Assembly: GCA_031429105.1 (NCBI GenBank)
Contig: JANOYV010000032.1
Span: forward strand, 1 to 64,000
Source of the DNA: JAKFWF01 sp031429105
Lineage (GTDB): Bacteria > Pseudomonadota > Alphaproteobacteria > Rhizobiales > Hyphomicrobiaceae
Length of the DNA stretch: 64,000 bases
Reading direction: 5' to 3'
Shown in pieces: positions 43,608 through 52,707 of this stretch. The first letter of the stretch is position 1, and each line of letters starts with the position of its first letter. Under the pieces are notes generated by a model. It was given only the letters and a program-made list of their open reading frames with translations. It was not told the origin of the DNA and did not search any database. Both the position numbers and the translations under genes were made by a program.

Positions 43608-45029
43608 CTAACTTCGCATTCGTCGTTGCCGCTGCATTGCTGCGCCCAGCACGTCGAACAATCGGCCATCGAGCGATTGGGCGACGTTAAATCTCAGATA
43701 CCCCGTGGCCGCCTGGGACACGCTGAACACGTTGCCAGGCGCCAATACGATGTTATCCGCCAACGACTCCCGGGCTAGATCGGCAGCGTCCACGCCATCG
43801 GGCAGGCGGCACCACAGAAACATGCCAGCCTGGGGTTCTAACCAAGGGACGATGCCAATCGCTTTCAAACGGGCACTTACCTCGGTCATCGCGTGTGACA
43901 GTCGTAACCGCAGGCCCTCTATGTGCCGGCGATAGCTGCCATCGCGCAGCACGTTCAACACGAGTTCCGCCGCCAGCCGCCCCCCGCCGAAGGACGTCGC
44001 GATTTTCAGATCGACCAACCCCTCGATCCAATTGGGCCTGGTGGCGATAAATCCACATCGGGCCGATGCAGAAAGCGTCTTCGAGAAACTTCCAATCTGG
44101 ACCACACGCTCAAGCCCATCGAGCGCTGCGAGCCGCGGTGTCGGGGTTGTTTCGAAATCTGCGAAGATGTCGTCTTCGATGATGGTGAGCGAAGCTTGTT
44201 CGGCAAGCTTCAGCACCCGATGGGCGACGCCTAACGAAAGCGCTGCCCCGGTTGGGTTCTGCAATCCCGAATTTGTGATGTACAGGCGCGGCCGATGTTG
44301 GGTCAGCATCTGGGCAAACACGTTGATATCCGGTCCAGTCTGCGTGTAGGGCACCCCGACAATGGTGGCGCGATGGGCCCGCAGCAGCGCTTGAAAATTG
44401 AAATAGCATGGATCATCGACCAGCACTGTGTCGCCTGGTTCGATCAAGAACCGACACAGCAGATCAATCGCCTGAGTTCCAGATTCGGTTAGGATGATCT
44501 GTTCAGGTGGCGCATCGATGCCGCGCTCGACCATTCGCCGCCCGAGCAGGTTGCGCAGAGCCGGTGATCCAAGCGGCGTGCCGTAGTCGGTCAGCGCAGT
44601 ATCGTTGGAGCGCGCGAGCGTTCGCAGCGCCCGGCGCAGACCTGCTTCCGGCAGCCATGACGGTGGCAACCATCCGCAGCCGGGCATCAGCGTGGTCTCG
44701 CCTGCCTCGAGTGACTGTCGTGAAACCCAGAATGGATCGATGGCGCGGTCGAGCTTTGGCCCGACGTCAGTCAGCGTCAGCGGCGCTAGCTGGCCTGCAA
44801 CGTAGAAGCCTGATCCTGGCCTCGATCGGATGATCCCTTCTGCCGCGAGACGCTCGTAGCCTTCGACCACAGTCGACGTCGATATCTGCATCGTACCAGC
44901 CAACGCTCGGACAGACGGAAGTTTGTCTCCCGGGGTCAGCTGGCGGACCGAAATTCGGTGCTGGATCGCCGCCATGACTGCCGCTACCCGTGTCCCGCCA
45001 GACTGCGCTTTTGAGGTCGCGAATTTCAT
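43608..45029 (-). CDS. MocR-family regulator (GntR winged helix fused to aminotransferase domain)
   Basis: The 473-aa protein has an N-terminal GntR helix-turn-helix (PSVRALAGTMQISTSTVVEGYE) and a fold-type I aminotransferase domain, with the PLP-binding Lys in GSFSKTLSASARCGF and the Asn/Asp residues in NSGLQNPTG and IIEDDIFADFE. MocR proteins bind PLP and usually regulate a neighbouring divergent gene, here a DMT-family exporter. The start is placed at 45029, since the longer frame to 45083 would run through the promoter palindrome; 45050 is also possible. Confidence 0.88.
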   Translation of the reverse strand: MKFATSKAQSGGTRVAAVMAAIQHRISVRQLTPGDKLPSVRALAGTMQISTSTVVEGYERLAAEGIIRSRPGSGFYVAGQLAPLTLTDVGPKLDRAIDPFWVSRQSLEAGETTLMPGCGWLPPSWLPEAGLRRALRTLARSNDTALTDYGTPLGSPALRNLLGRRMVERGIDAPPEQIILTESGTQAIDLLCRFLIEPGDTVLVDDPCYFNFQALLRAHRATIVGVPYTQTGPDINVFAQMLTQHRPRLYITNSGLQNPTGAALSLGVAHRVLKLAEQASLTIIEDDIFADFETTPTPRLAALDGLERVVQIGSFSKTLSASARCGFIATRPNWIEGLVDLKIATSFGGGRLAAELVLNVLRDGSYRRHIEGLRLRLSHAMTEVSARLKAIGIVPWLEPQAGMFLWCRLPDGVDAADLARESLADNIVLAPGNVFSVSQAATGYLRFNVAQSLDGRLFDVLGAAMQRQRRMRS

Positions 45030-45036
45030 CCGTATT

Positions 45037-45079
45037 GAATCCGTTATCATAACAGTTTGGTTAAACTGTATTGAACTGT
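45037..45079. promoter_or_regulatory. Divergent promoter/operator between mocR-like and DMT exporter genes
   Basis: ACAGTTT-GGTT-AAACTGT (45052-45069) is a perfect 7-bp inverted repeat. A third half-site AACTGT follows at 45074-45079 as a direct repeat of the second arm. TATGAT on the minus strand (about 45045-45050) would be the -10 of the regulator. MocR proteins typically bind direct repeats in such divergent regions. Confidence 0.55.
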
Positions 45080-45133
45080 CCATGGAAACGCTAGGTGCCT
45101 TGCTGGATAAGGAGGGGCAACCGGGGGCAAGTC

Positions 45134-45994
45134 ATGGACAGAGTTATGGGCGGGTGGATCAACGGACTGCTCGGCGTATTGATCTTCAGTGGATCGCTAC
45201 CGGCAACCCGCGTTGCGGTGATGGAATTTGATCCGATTTTTCTAACCGCAGCGCGCGCAGCCATTGCAGGTATTCTGGCGCTTTGCCTTTTACTTATCTT
45301 CAAAGTGAAACGTCCGGTGCGTGCCGACCTCGCTTCCTTGGCAATTGTCGCTGCGGGTGTCGTGGTTGGGTTTCCACTGTTGACCGCGCTTGCTTTACGC
45401 CATGTCACGTCAGCGCATTCCATCGTTTTCATTGGATTATTGCCACTAGCGACAGCAATTTTTGCTGTCGTGCGCGGTGGCGAGCGCCCGCGTCTGGCCT
45501 TCTGGCTATGTTCTTGCGTCGGTAGTGCGTTGGTCGCAGGATTTGCTTTAGCCCAAGGCCCGTCAGCTTCCCCGCTTGGCAATGTGCTTATGTTTGCTGC
45601 GATCGTCGCTTGCGGGCTTGGCTATGCAGAAGGCGCAAAACTATCCCGCACGCTTGGCGGCTGGCAGGTCATCTCATGGGCGCTGGTGCTGTCGCTGCCC
45701 GTCATGCTTCCATTTGCGTTGGCAGTGCTGCCCCATTCGCTCGCAGGTGTCAGTAATCCCGCCTGGATCGGTCTTGCCTACGTGTCAGTGTTCAGCATGT
45801 TGATTGGCTTCGTATTCTGGTATCGCGGGCTGGCCCAGGGCGGGATCGCAGCCGTCGGTCAGTTGCAATTGCTCCAGCCACTTTTTGGTCTTGCACTGGC
45901 AGCGATGCTCTTAAACGAGCCTGTAACCGGGCTCATGCTCACGGTCACCGTCGCGGTAGTGTTCTGCGTCGGTGCTGCAAGAAAGTTTGCCTGA
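45134..45994 (+). CDS. DMT-superfamily (EamA) exporter
   Basis: The 286-aa protein has about ten hydrophobic segments and two EamA repeats. The first begins WINGLLGVLIFSGSLPATRVAV, and the repeat ends contain LRHVTSAHSIVFIGLLPLAT and the Pro-containing LLQPLFGLALAAMLLNEPVT. The start at 45134 has GGGGGCA upstream. Such proteins export amino acids or other metabolites; pairing with a divergent MocR regulator suggests an amino-acid or PLP-related substrate, which is inference. Confidence 0.85.
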   Translation: MDRVMGGWINGLLGVLIFSGSLPATRVAVMEFDPIFLTAARAAIAGILALCLLLIFKVKRPVRADLASLAIVAAGVVVGFPLLTALALRHVTSAHSIVFIGLLPLATAIFAVVRGGERPRLAFWLCSCVGSALVAGFALAQGPSASPLGNVLMFAAIVACGLGYAEGAKLSRTLGGWQVISWALVLSLPVMLPFALAVLPHSLAGVSNPAWIGLAYVSVFSMLIGFVFWYRGLAQGGIAAVGQLQLLQPLFGLALAAMLLNEPVTGLMLTVTVAVVFCVGAARKFA

Positions 45995-46028
45995 TCACAT
46001 CCATTTCAAACGAGTTGAGCAGGTAGGA

Positions 46029-46811
46029 TCAGCGCTGCAAGCGCTTCTTCACGGGTGTCGGCTTCGTGGCAACCTGTTCAGCAACGCTAAACCCTGAGAA
46101 CAGCGACGACAGTGGCGCGCTGGTGTTCACGCCTGAATAATTTGGTACAACCCGGACGGTCGTGCCAACGGTCGCCAACGTCGCCAGATGGGTCACGTGC
46201 TCGTTCATCATGCGAAAGCATCCAGATGACGATGCACGACCGATAGTCCGGTCATTGTTCGTCCCATGGATCCGGTAAATTGTGTTGCCGAGATAAAGTG
46301 CCTTGGCGCCAAGGGGATTGAGCAGACCGCCCGTTACCGTAATAGGCAAGCCCTTCTGCCGTTGGTGCATTTCAGGCGGCGGGGTCCACGTCGGCCACGC
46401 TACGACGCGGCTGATGCGCTCGGTCCCGGTCCAGGTGAAGCCGTCTCGTCCAACGGAAATCGGATAGGCGTAGGCTTGCTTGCCGGGCAGCACGTAATAC
46501 AGCTTTCGCCCACTGGTATCGACAATGATCGAGCCGGTCGGTTCATCGCGTTCCAGATAGACGACGGGCGGTTTCTGCGGTGCAATGGCGGGCGTTTCGC
46601 CGCCCTTCATGAAGGCCGGGTAGGCGCCGGTCGCAGAGGTGGTCCGGCGGGCAGCGCGCTCGGCTTCCAGCTGCTGCGTCCGTGCATCGATGTCACTCTG
46701 GAACACAGGTGATCCACCGCTCCACTGCTGAGCGGTCGCTCGCGGTGGCGCCGATCCCAATGCGGCTGCAGCAACCGAGGCGCAGAGCGCAATTAATCGA
46801 AAGGATAGCAT
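46029..46811 (-). CDS. L,D-transpeptidase (YkuD domain), periplasmic
   Basis: The 260-aa protein starts at 46811 behind CGGGAG. A signal peptide ends near ATAQ. The YkuD domain covers about residues 95-225, with IIVDTSGRKLYYVLPG, the catalytic His in YRIHGTNND and the catalytic Cys in RASSSGCFRMMNEHV. These enzymes make 3-3 peptidoglycan crosslinks or attach proteins to the wall. A variable Lys/Arg-rich C-terminus follows. It is divergent from the secreted kinase-like gene. Confidence 0.92.
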   Translation of the reverse strand: MLSFRLIALCASVAAAALGSAPPRATAQQWSGGSPVFQSDIDARTQQLEAERAARRTTSATGAYPAFMKGGETPAIAPQKPPVVYLERDEPTGSIIVDTSGRKLYYVLPGKQAYAYPISVGRDGFTWTGTERISRVVAWPTWTPPPEMHQRQKGLPITVTGGLLNPLGAKALYLGNTIYRIHGTNNDRTIGRASSSGCFRMMNEHVTHLATLATVGTTVRVVPNYSGVNTSAPLSSLFSGFSVAEQVATKPTPVKKRLQR

Positions 46812-47128
46812 AGCCGTCTCCCGAGGAATCAAGTGCCGTCGTCGTATTGAGACTTGGTCTGGACCCTAAGCGGAGCCAATGGCTCAAGACAATGAGTGCA
46901 GCGCGATCTCCGTCCTCACTGGGTCTAGGTGTGTCAAATATGCCAGTGCGATTCAGCAGCGGCTGGCGCCAGCTACAACTCTGACATTCGGGACTTCGCT
47001 GAGGCCTATTTTTAGCGGCATTACCAGCTCTTGGGTATCTGATGTTGGACGCAGGTTCACCGTTGAAGTACGGGCACTATCGTGCATATGTGCTAGGCTG
47101 ACGATTGGTACTGAAACGGGGGTCAAGC
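46812..47128. other. Divergent intergenic region
   Basis: These 317 bases separate the L,D-transpeptidase and kinase-like genes and must contain both promoters. I see no convincing -35/-10 pairs, palindromes or small genes. Confidence 0.4.
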
Positions 47129-48271
47129 ATGACGGGCCGATTACAACACGCGCTGGTGAGCGCATTACTTTGCTGCATTCTTGCACTCTCGATGGCAACG
47201 CCAACGTGGGCACAGAGTGTGCCTGGGTCGAAGCGCGATCTCGACTTCGACGCGCATGTTAAGTCCGTCGACCTCGACGATGCGAAGTATCGGCTTGAGT
47301 ACAAGAAACCAACTCCCGACGGCTCGTCAGTCGGTATGTTCATCGGCGTCGGCAGTGGGCCAACCGATCGCAGCTTTGTGCCGACCAATCCCTCCTCCAT
47401 CCCCGAGGCTGAAGTTGTCGCTTATCGCCTGTCGCGTTTCCTTGGCATCAGCCGCCTATTCTATCCGGTCGACTATTATCAGCTCGGCCCTAAGGCGACA
47501 GCCAAGTTCGGCGCCATGGTCAAATCTACGCCCGGGACCGGCAAGGATGGCATCTACAATACGAACCTAGTGCTGACCGAGTTGAAGGCGAACTCAAACA
47601 CGATTCTTGGCATCTACAAGTTGAAGTCAAAATCAAAAATGTTCACCGCGAGCGCACTCGGCACCGAGGGGAATTTTGATCAGACCACCGGCATCGCGCA
47701 GGAGATCAAGGCGTCCGGTCGCATGCCCGATGACCGTAGGATTCCGCTCCAGGGCATCAAGGGAGGCCAGCCCGGCTTTCCCGAGCTGCCAACGGAACAA
47801 CGCGTCGAACTAGCCCGCCAGCTCTCAACCATTTTCGTCATGGACATGCTGATGGGGCAGTGGGACCGGTTCTGGAACAACCTGGAAGCCTCGGGAGACC
47901 GGCAAGGGCGATTGAAGCTGATCGCGCGTGACAACGGCGGTGCGACACTCAACGACTGGGAAGGCCACGAGACTTACAACAATTGGGTCTCGCGGTTCGA
48001 CCGTGATCTGATTACGCGCCTGACCGCACTTAATGCGTTCCTGAAAGGCGACGCCCGGGAATTCTCTGGTTTCTCGTCGGTTGATGCCTGGAAGAAGGCC
48101 GCAGGCTTCATTGATCCATCGAGTTTCGAAATGTTTGCGAAGAAGCTCTCGACTCTGATCGACAAACGGGTTCCGGGCCTGGTCAAGGCGTACGGCGACA
48201 AGACGTTCTTTCCGCCAAAATCCGCTGAGATCGCCGCCCTCGATGCGAACGACACCGGCAGCGACGATTGA
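47129..48271 (+). CDS. Secreted protein with FAM20/HipA-like kinase pattern
   Basis: The 380-aa protein has a Sec signal peptide (residues 1-29, cleavage after TWA) and starts at 47129 behind GGGGGTC. The body shows kinase-fold landmarks: a possible nucleotide-binding Lys in YRLEYKKP (about 59-60), a helix-C-like Glu in IPEAEVVAYRLSRFLG (93-95), a catalytic-loop-like LMGQWDRFWNN (Asp246, Asn250/251) and a metal-binding-like LIARDNGGA (Asp268). This order is known from FAM20-type secretory kinases and HipA. The assignment rests on motif order, so moderate confidence. It lies 21 bp upstream of an alkaline phosphatase gene, likely in one transcript. Confidence 0.6.
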   Translation: MTGRLQHALVSALLCCILALSMATPTWAQSVPGSKRDLDFDAHVKSVDLDDAKYRLEYKKPTPDGSSVGMFIGVGSGPTDRSFVPTNPSSIPEAEVVAYRLSRFLGISRLFYPVDYYQLGPKATAKFGAMVKSTPGTGKDGIYNTNLVLTELKANSNTILGIYKLKSKSKMFTASALGTEGNFDQTTGIAQEIKASGRMPDDRRIPLQGIKGGQPGFPELPTEQRVELARQLSTIFVMDMLMGQWDRFWNNLEASGDRQGRLKLIARDNGGATLNDWEGHETYNNWVSRFDRDLITRLTALNAFLKGDAREFSGFSSVDAWKKAAGFIDPSSFEMFAKKLSTLIDKRVPGLVKAYGDKTFFPPKSAEIAALDANDTGSDD

Positions 48272-48292
48272 GTGCTCAGAGAACGGTGTTCG

Positions 48293-50071
48293 ATGTTTCG
48301 TGACAGGGTAGTCGCCATGCCAGCATGGTATCGGCCAGCGGTGGCGCTGCTGGCTCTAGCGCTCTGTGCATCGGGCGGTGACGGTGCATTTGCACAAGCG
48401 ATCTACCCAGCCGACCGCACAGAGATCCTGGCGGGCGCGCGCTTCGACTTCAAGGTGGAGTTTGCCAAGTCGCCGGTCGAGGCAGATGTCTTCGTCACCA
48501 TCAATGGTCGATCGCCGCAAGAGATGTTCGGCGTGGCGTCAAGCTTCGTCGTGAATGAGGACAACTGGGGACAATCGGCACTCTGGTTGCGCAATGTGGA
48601 ACTGCCGCAGGCTGGCCGCTACGTCGTTGAGGCGCGCAGCAGTGCTGGCACAGCGACGGCGACCTGGGAGGTCTTTGCCACTAAGCCGCAGGCGGCCAAG
48701 AATGTGATCTTATTCATTGGCGATGGCATGTCGGTTGCCCATCGGACCGCTGCCCGCATGTTGTCCAAGGGCATCAAGGAGGGCCGCTATGGCGGGCAAC
48801 TGGCCATGGACGACATGTCGAACATGGCACTCGTGTCGACGTCGGGCATCGAGTCGATCATCACCGACAGCGCCAATTCGATGAGTGCCTACGTCACAGG
48901 TCACAAAACGTGTGGCAGCGCCATGGGCGTGTATTGCGCGGGCAACAAATCTCCATTTGATCATCCGCGGGTCGAGAACTTGGCGTCCATCGTCAAGCGT
49001 CAACGTGGGATGGCGGTCGGGATTGTCACGACGACCGAAGTCGTCGACGCGACGCCCGCTGCAATGGTTGCCCACACGGCCAGCCGAATGACGCGGACTG
49101 AAATAGCCACGATGTTGTATGAGGCAGCACCTGATGTCCTACTCGGCGGCGGGCGCGCTTTTTTTCAACCGAAGTCTACGCAAGGCTCAAAGCGCGCAGA
49201 TGAGATCGATTACATCGCCAAGTTCCGAGATCTGGGCCATGGCTATGCGTCGACGGCAACCGAAATGGGCGAGATTGCACGCGACAAGACCAGTCGGCGT
49301 TTGCTTGGACTTTTCCATCCCTCCAATATCGACGGCGCCCTCGATCGCCGTATCACCAAGAGAGGCACGGCGCGGGCTTATCCCGATCAGCCGGATTTAA
49401 CAGACATGACGCGCACCGCACTCGACGTGCTATCGCGCGCGCCGCACGGCTTTTTCTTGATGGTTGAATCGGGCCGTATCGATCAGTTTAGCCATGCGCT
49501 CGACTGGGAGCGGGCCGTGTTCGAGACAATCCTCCTCGACAATGCCGTCAGTGTTGCCAAGGACTGGGCCGCCACCCGTACCGACACCTTGATCGTGGTG
49601 GTGCCCGACCACGGGCATCCCGTTTCCATCATCGGCACCTTCGATGACAGCAAGCCGGGTAACAGCCTTCGGGACAAGATGTCCGTATATGATGCCAAGT
49701 TCCCAAACTATCCGCCGCCGGACAAGGATGGCTATCCAACGACGGTCGATGTCTCGCGTCGTCTTGCTTTTATCTTCGGCGGCATTCCTGATCACTGCAC
49801 AACGGGCAAGCCGCTCGGCGGCGATGTCTCGCTGACACAACCTGCGCCCAAAGGCGGCGGTTATGTCGCCAACGAACAGGCCTGCGGCCAAGGCGCGACC
49901 CGACTGTTCGGCAACTTGCCACGTTTGGTCGGCGCTGGCGTGCACTCAGCCGACGATGTGATTTTGACCGCGAACGGCCCCGGAGCCGACCTATTTCGCG
50001 GCCACATGGAGAACACAGCCGTCTTCCGGGCAATGGCAACGGCACTTGGTCTGGGCAGCAAAGCAAAGTAG
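48293..50071 (+). CDS. PhoA-superfamily alkaline phosphatase, exported
   Basis: The 592-aa protein has a signal peptide and an N-terminal beta-sandwich-like domain (about 40-140), then the alkaline phosphatase fold. Motifs are ILFIGDGMSVAHRTAA, the phosphorylated Ser in ITDSANSMSAYVTG, FLMVESGRIDQFSHALDW, VVVPDHGHP, and the C-terminal VHSADDVILTANGPG, all metal-site positions. The ATG at 48293 lies 21 bp after the kinase-like gene; the ATG at 48317 is an alternative. It hydrolyses phosphomonoesters or diesters in the periplasm. Confidence 0.92.
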   Translation: MFRDRVVAMPAWYRPAVALLALALCASGGDGAFAQAIYPADRTEILAGARFDFKVEFAKSPVEADVFVTINGRSPQEMFGVASSFVVNEDNWGQSALWLRNVELPQAGRYVVEARSSAGTATATWEVFATKPQAAKNVILFIGDGMSVAHRTAARMLSKGIKEGRYGGQLAMDDMSNMALVSTSGIESIITDSANSMSAYVTGHKTCGSAMGVYCAGNKSPFDHPRVENLASIVKRQRGMAVGIVTTTEVVDATPAAMVAHTASRMTRTEIATMLYEAAPDVLLGGGRAFFQPKSTQGSKRADEIDYIAKFRDLGHGYASTATEMGEIARDKTSRRLLGLFHPSNIDGALDRRITKRGTARAYPDQPDLTDMTRTALDVLSRAPHGFFLMVESGRIDQFSHALDWERAVFETILLDNAVSVAKDWAATRTDTLIVVVPDHGHPVSIIGTFDDSKPGNSLRDKMSVYDAKFPNYPPPDKDGYPTTVDVSRRLAFIFGGIPDHCTTGKPLGGDVSLTQPAPKGGGYVANEQACGQGATRLFGNLPRLVGAGVHSADDVILTANGPGADLFRGHMENTAVFRAMATALGLGSKAK

Positions 50072-50087
50072 GCGCGGGTGTTAGTCC

Positions 50088-51812
50088 CTATCGTTTGAGT
50101 AGGTAGAGCAGAACGATATTGATGGCAAAAAGCAGCAACGACAGCACTTGCCAGAAGAGCATTGGATTGCGCTCGATCAGCGGCGTTGGTCGTAGGTATG
50201 CGGGATTGGGATGACGCAGGTCGTGCAGAAATTCTGACAGCTGCTCGTACCGCTTGTGCGGCGAAAGGCTGACAGCGCGCTGCAACGCGCCGTCCATCCA
50301 TGCGGCAACATCGGCATTTTCATTGAGCGCGGGCGTATAGGACAGTCGGTTCATCTGCGACTTCGTTCGCGCTCGGGCGACGCCAGCACCGTAGGGCAGC
50401 TTGCCCGTCAGCATCTGATAGGTGATCACTCCCAACGAGAACAGGTCCGACTGCGACGATCCACGCTCGCCCAGGAAATACTCGGGCGCCGTGTACTGCG
50501 CCGTACCGAGGATATCATCGCTCGTGTCAGCCGAACGGACTTCGGCGACACCGGCAACGCGGGTCGAACCAAAATCGATGATTTTTACTGTGCCGGTTCG
50601 ATCAATCATGATGTTTTCCGGGCGCAGATCCTGATGCAGCATTTCCTTGCGGTGGAAGGCGCGCAGCCCTTTGGCGATCTGCTCAACGATCTCTCGAACG
50701 GTCTCCAGTTGCGGCTTCGGATTGTCGATCATCCATTGAGTCAGCGTCTGGCCCTCAATGAATTCAGTCACGACATAGAGGAAGTTTTTCTTAGCGCGCA
50801 CCGTGCTCGGCTTCAACACGTGGGCGCTATCGATGCGGCGGGCAACCCACTCCTCCATCATGAAACGCTTCAGGTACGCCGGATCTTCGCGCAGGTCGAT
50901 CGAGGGCATCTTGAGCGCTACCTTGCTGTCACTTTCAATGTCGACTGCGAGATAAATGTGGCTGCGGCTACTGCTATGCAGCTTTCTGATGATCTTGTAA
51001 CCGTCGAAAACGCTCCGCGGCTCCAGGAGAGGCGGAAGCGGTAGCGTCGTCGCGTCTTCGGCAGCATCCCCGGCGTCTGCCTCAGGGATTGTGTCGATAC
51101 GGACAACCTGGGCTGTGAGATTATCGCTGCTGCCTCTGGTATAGGCTTGCTCGACGAGGCAGCGCGCGGCCCTGTCCAGATCGGCAGCGTGGATTTTGAT
51201 GGTGTCGGTGATGAAGCGTGCATCGAGGTGCTCATAGACGCCGTCGGTCGCCAGCAGGAACGTGTCGCCGCGTTCGATCGCGAGCATCCGGTAGTCGATC
51301 TCAACCTGCGGGTTCACGCCTAAGGCGCGGCTGAGATAACTCTGCTCCGATGATACAGCCAACCGGTGATCGTTCGTGAGTTGTTCGAGGCTGTTCTCGC
51401 TTACGCGGTAGATGCGCGTGTCGCCAATGTGGAAAATGTGTGCCGCTGCGGACTTCAATACCATCGCACTCAAAGTGCAGACGAAGCCCTTGTCCTTGTC
51501 GTAGGGGTTCTGGCTGCGCCGGGTCTGCGAATAGAGCCAGGCGTTGGTGGCCGCGATCACGCGTTGCGCGGAGGTTTTTACCGACCAAGAATCGGACGTG
51601 CAGTAATAGTCGGTCAGGAAGCTTTTGATCGCGGACTCGGCGGCGATCCGGCTGACACTGCTCGTGCTAATGCCGTCGGCCAGCGCGATGACGATGCCCT
51701 TCAAGCCGAGCGCTGGCTGAACCGGAATCAGGGCACCATGGAAATCCTGATTGGTGTCCTTGCGGCCTTTGTCTGAATACTGTCCAATCGAGATCGCCAA
51801 ATCATGCCGCAT
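50088..51812 (-). CDS. PP2C phosphatase-Ser/Thr kinase fusion with C-terminal membrane anchor
   Basis: The 574-aa protein joins a PP2C phosphatase (residues 1-240) to a Hanks-type kinase (about 265-525). PP2C motifs are NQDFHG, VIALADGIS, FHIGDTRIY, LLATDGVYEHL and SSDNLT. Kinase motifs are VALKMP (Lys), HQDLRPENIMI (the Arg of HRD is replaced by Gln), IIDFGSTRV and TAPEY. A single hydrophobic segment lies at the extreme C-terminus, which would anchor it with both domains in the cytoplasm. It is downstream of the FNT gene with a 67-bp gap; such fusions occur with nitrate/nitrite transport genes. Confidence 0.92.
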   Translation of the reverse strand: MRHDLAISIGQYSDKGRKDTNQDFHGALIPVQPALGLKGIVIALADGISTSSVSRIAAESAIKSFLTDYYCTSDSWSVKTSAQRVIAATNAWLYSQTRRSQNPYDKDKGFVCTLSAMVLKSAAAHIFHIGDTRIYRVSENSLEQLTNDHRLAVSSEQSYLSRALGVNPQVEIDYRMLAIERGDTFLLATDGVYEHLDARFITDTIKIHAADLDRAARCLVEQAYTRGSSDNLTAQVVRIDTIPEADAGDAAEDATTLPLPPLLEPRSVFDGYKIIRKLHSSSRSHIYLAVDIESDSKVALKMPSIDLREDPAYLKRFMMEEWVARRIDSAHVLKPSTVRAKKNFLYVVTEFIEGQTLTQWMIDNPKPQLETVREIVEQIAKGLRAFHRKEMLHQDLRPENIMIDRTGTVKIIDFGSTRVAGVAEVRSADTSDDILGTAQYTAPEYFLGERGSSQSDLFSLGVITYQMLTGKLPYGAGVARARTKSQMNRLSYTPALNENADVAAWMDGALQRAVSLSPHKRYEQLSEFLHDLRHPNPAYLRPTPLIERNPMLFWQVLSLLLFAINIVLLYLLKR

Positions 51813-51879
51813 GACGCCCCTCGCTCGTGACTAAAGTCGGCCGCCCCGCCATTTTGGTGGCCAGGCAGCTCCCCGGTTT

Positions 51880-52707
51880 TCATTCGTCGGCCAGGCCAGC
51901 CGGTTTGCGCTTGGCGCCGGTGCGAACATGCGTCGAGTAGAGTGTCAGCCCGACGAAGGTTAGTCCGCCGACGAGGTTGCCGATTACGGTCGGGATCTCA
52001 TTCCACAGCAGGTAGTCCATGATCGAGAACTTTCCGCCCAACATCAGGCCCGATGGAAACAGGTACATGTTCACGATCGAATGCTCAAAACCCATGTAGA
52101 AAAACACCATGATCGGCATCCACATGGCGATGATCTTGCCTGAAACCGAGGTCGACAGGATGGCCGCGACCACGCCGGTCGAGACCATCCAGTTGCACAG
52201 CACGGCGCGCACGAAAAGCGTCAACATGCCAGCGGCACCGTGCGCTGCATAACCGACCGTGCGGCCTTCACCGATGGTTCCGATTTTCTGACCGACGGCA
52301 TCCGGTGCCTGGCTGAAGCCGATCGTGAAAATGACCGCCATCATCACGGCAACGGTCAACGCGCCAGCGAAATTGCCAAAGAAGACGAGCGTCCAGTTGC
52401 GCAGCACGCCGCCGATGGTCACACCAGGACGCTTGTCGATGAGTGCGAGTGGGACAAGCGTGAAAACGCCGGTGAGTAGGTCGAACCCGAGCAGGTAGAG
52501 CAGGCAAAAGCCCACGGGAAAGAGAACCGCACCCGCAAGTGGCTGACCAGTTTGCACGGTGACGGTGACCGCGAAGGCCGCGGCAAGAGCCAGAATTGCA
52601 CCGGCCATGTAGGCCCGGATGAGGGTGTCGCGGGTCGACATGAAGACTTTCGACTCGCCCGCATCGATCATTTTGGTCACGAATTCACTTGGCGCCAAAT
52701 AGGCCAT
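51880..52707 (-). CDS. Formate/nitrite (FNT) family channel, NirC-like
   Basis: The 275-aa protein starts at 52707 behind GGGGGGA. It has six hydrophobic segments in the FNT layout, with RAYMAGAILALAAAFAVTVT as first span, the loop with GFDLLTGVFTLVPLALIDKRP, and the second-half motifs LCNWMVSTGVVAA and GFEHSIVNMYLFP. FNT proteins pass formate, nitrite or hydrosulfide. Pairing with a phosphatase-kinase fusion downstream suggests nitrite/nitrate use and phospho-regulation, but no nitrate reductase gene is in the window. Confidence 0.9.
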   Translation of the reverse strand: MAYLAPSEFVTKMIDAGESKVFMSTRDTLIRAYMAGAILALAAAFAVTVTVQTGQPLAGAVLFPVGFCLLYLLGFDLLTGVFTLVPLALIDKRPGVTIGGVLRNWTLVFFGNFAGALTVAVMMAVIFTIGFSQAPDAVGQKIGTIGEGRTVGYAAHGAAGMLTLFVRAVLCNWMVSTGVVAAILSTSVSGKIIAMWMPIMVFFYMGFEHSIVNMYLFPSGLMLGGKFSIMDYLLWNEIPTVIGNLVGGLTFVGLTLYSTHVRTGAKRKPAGLADE

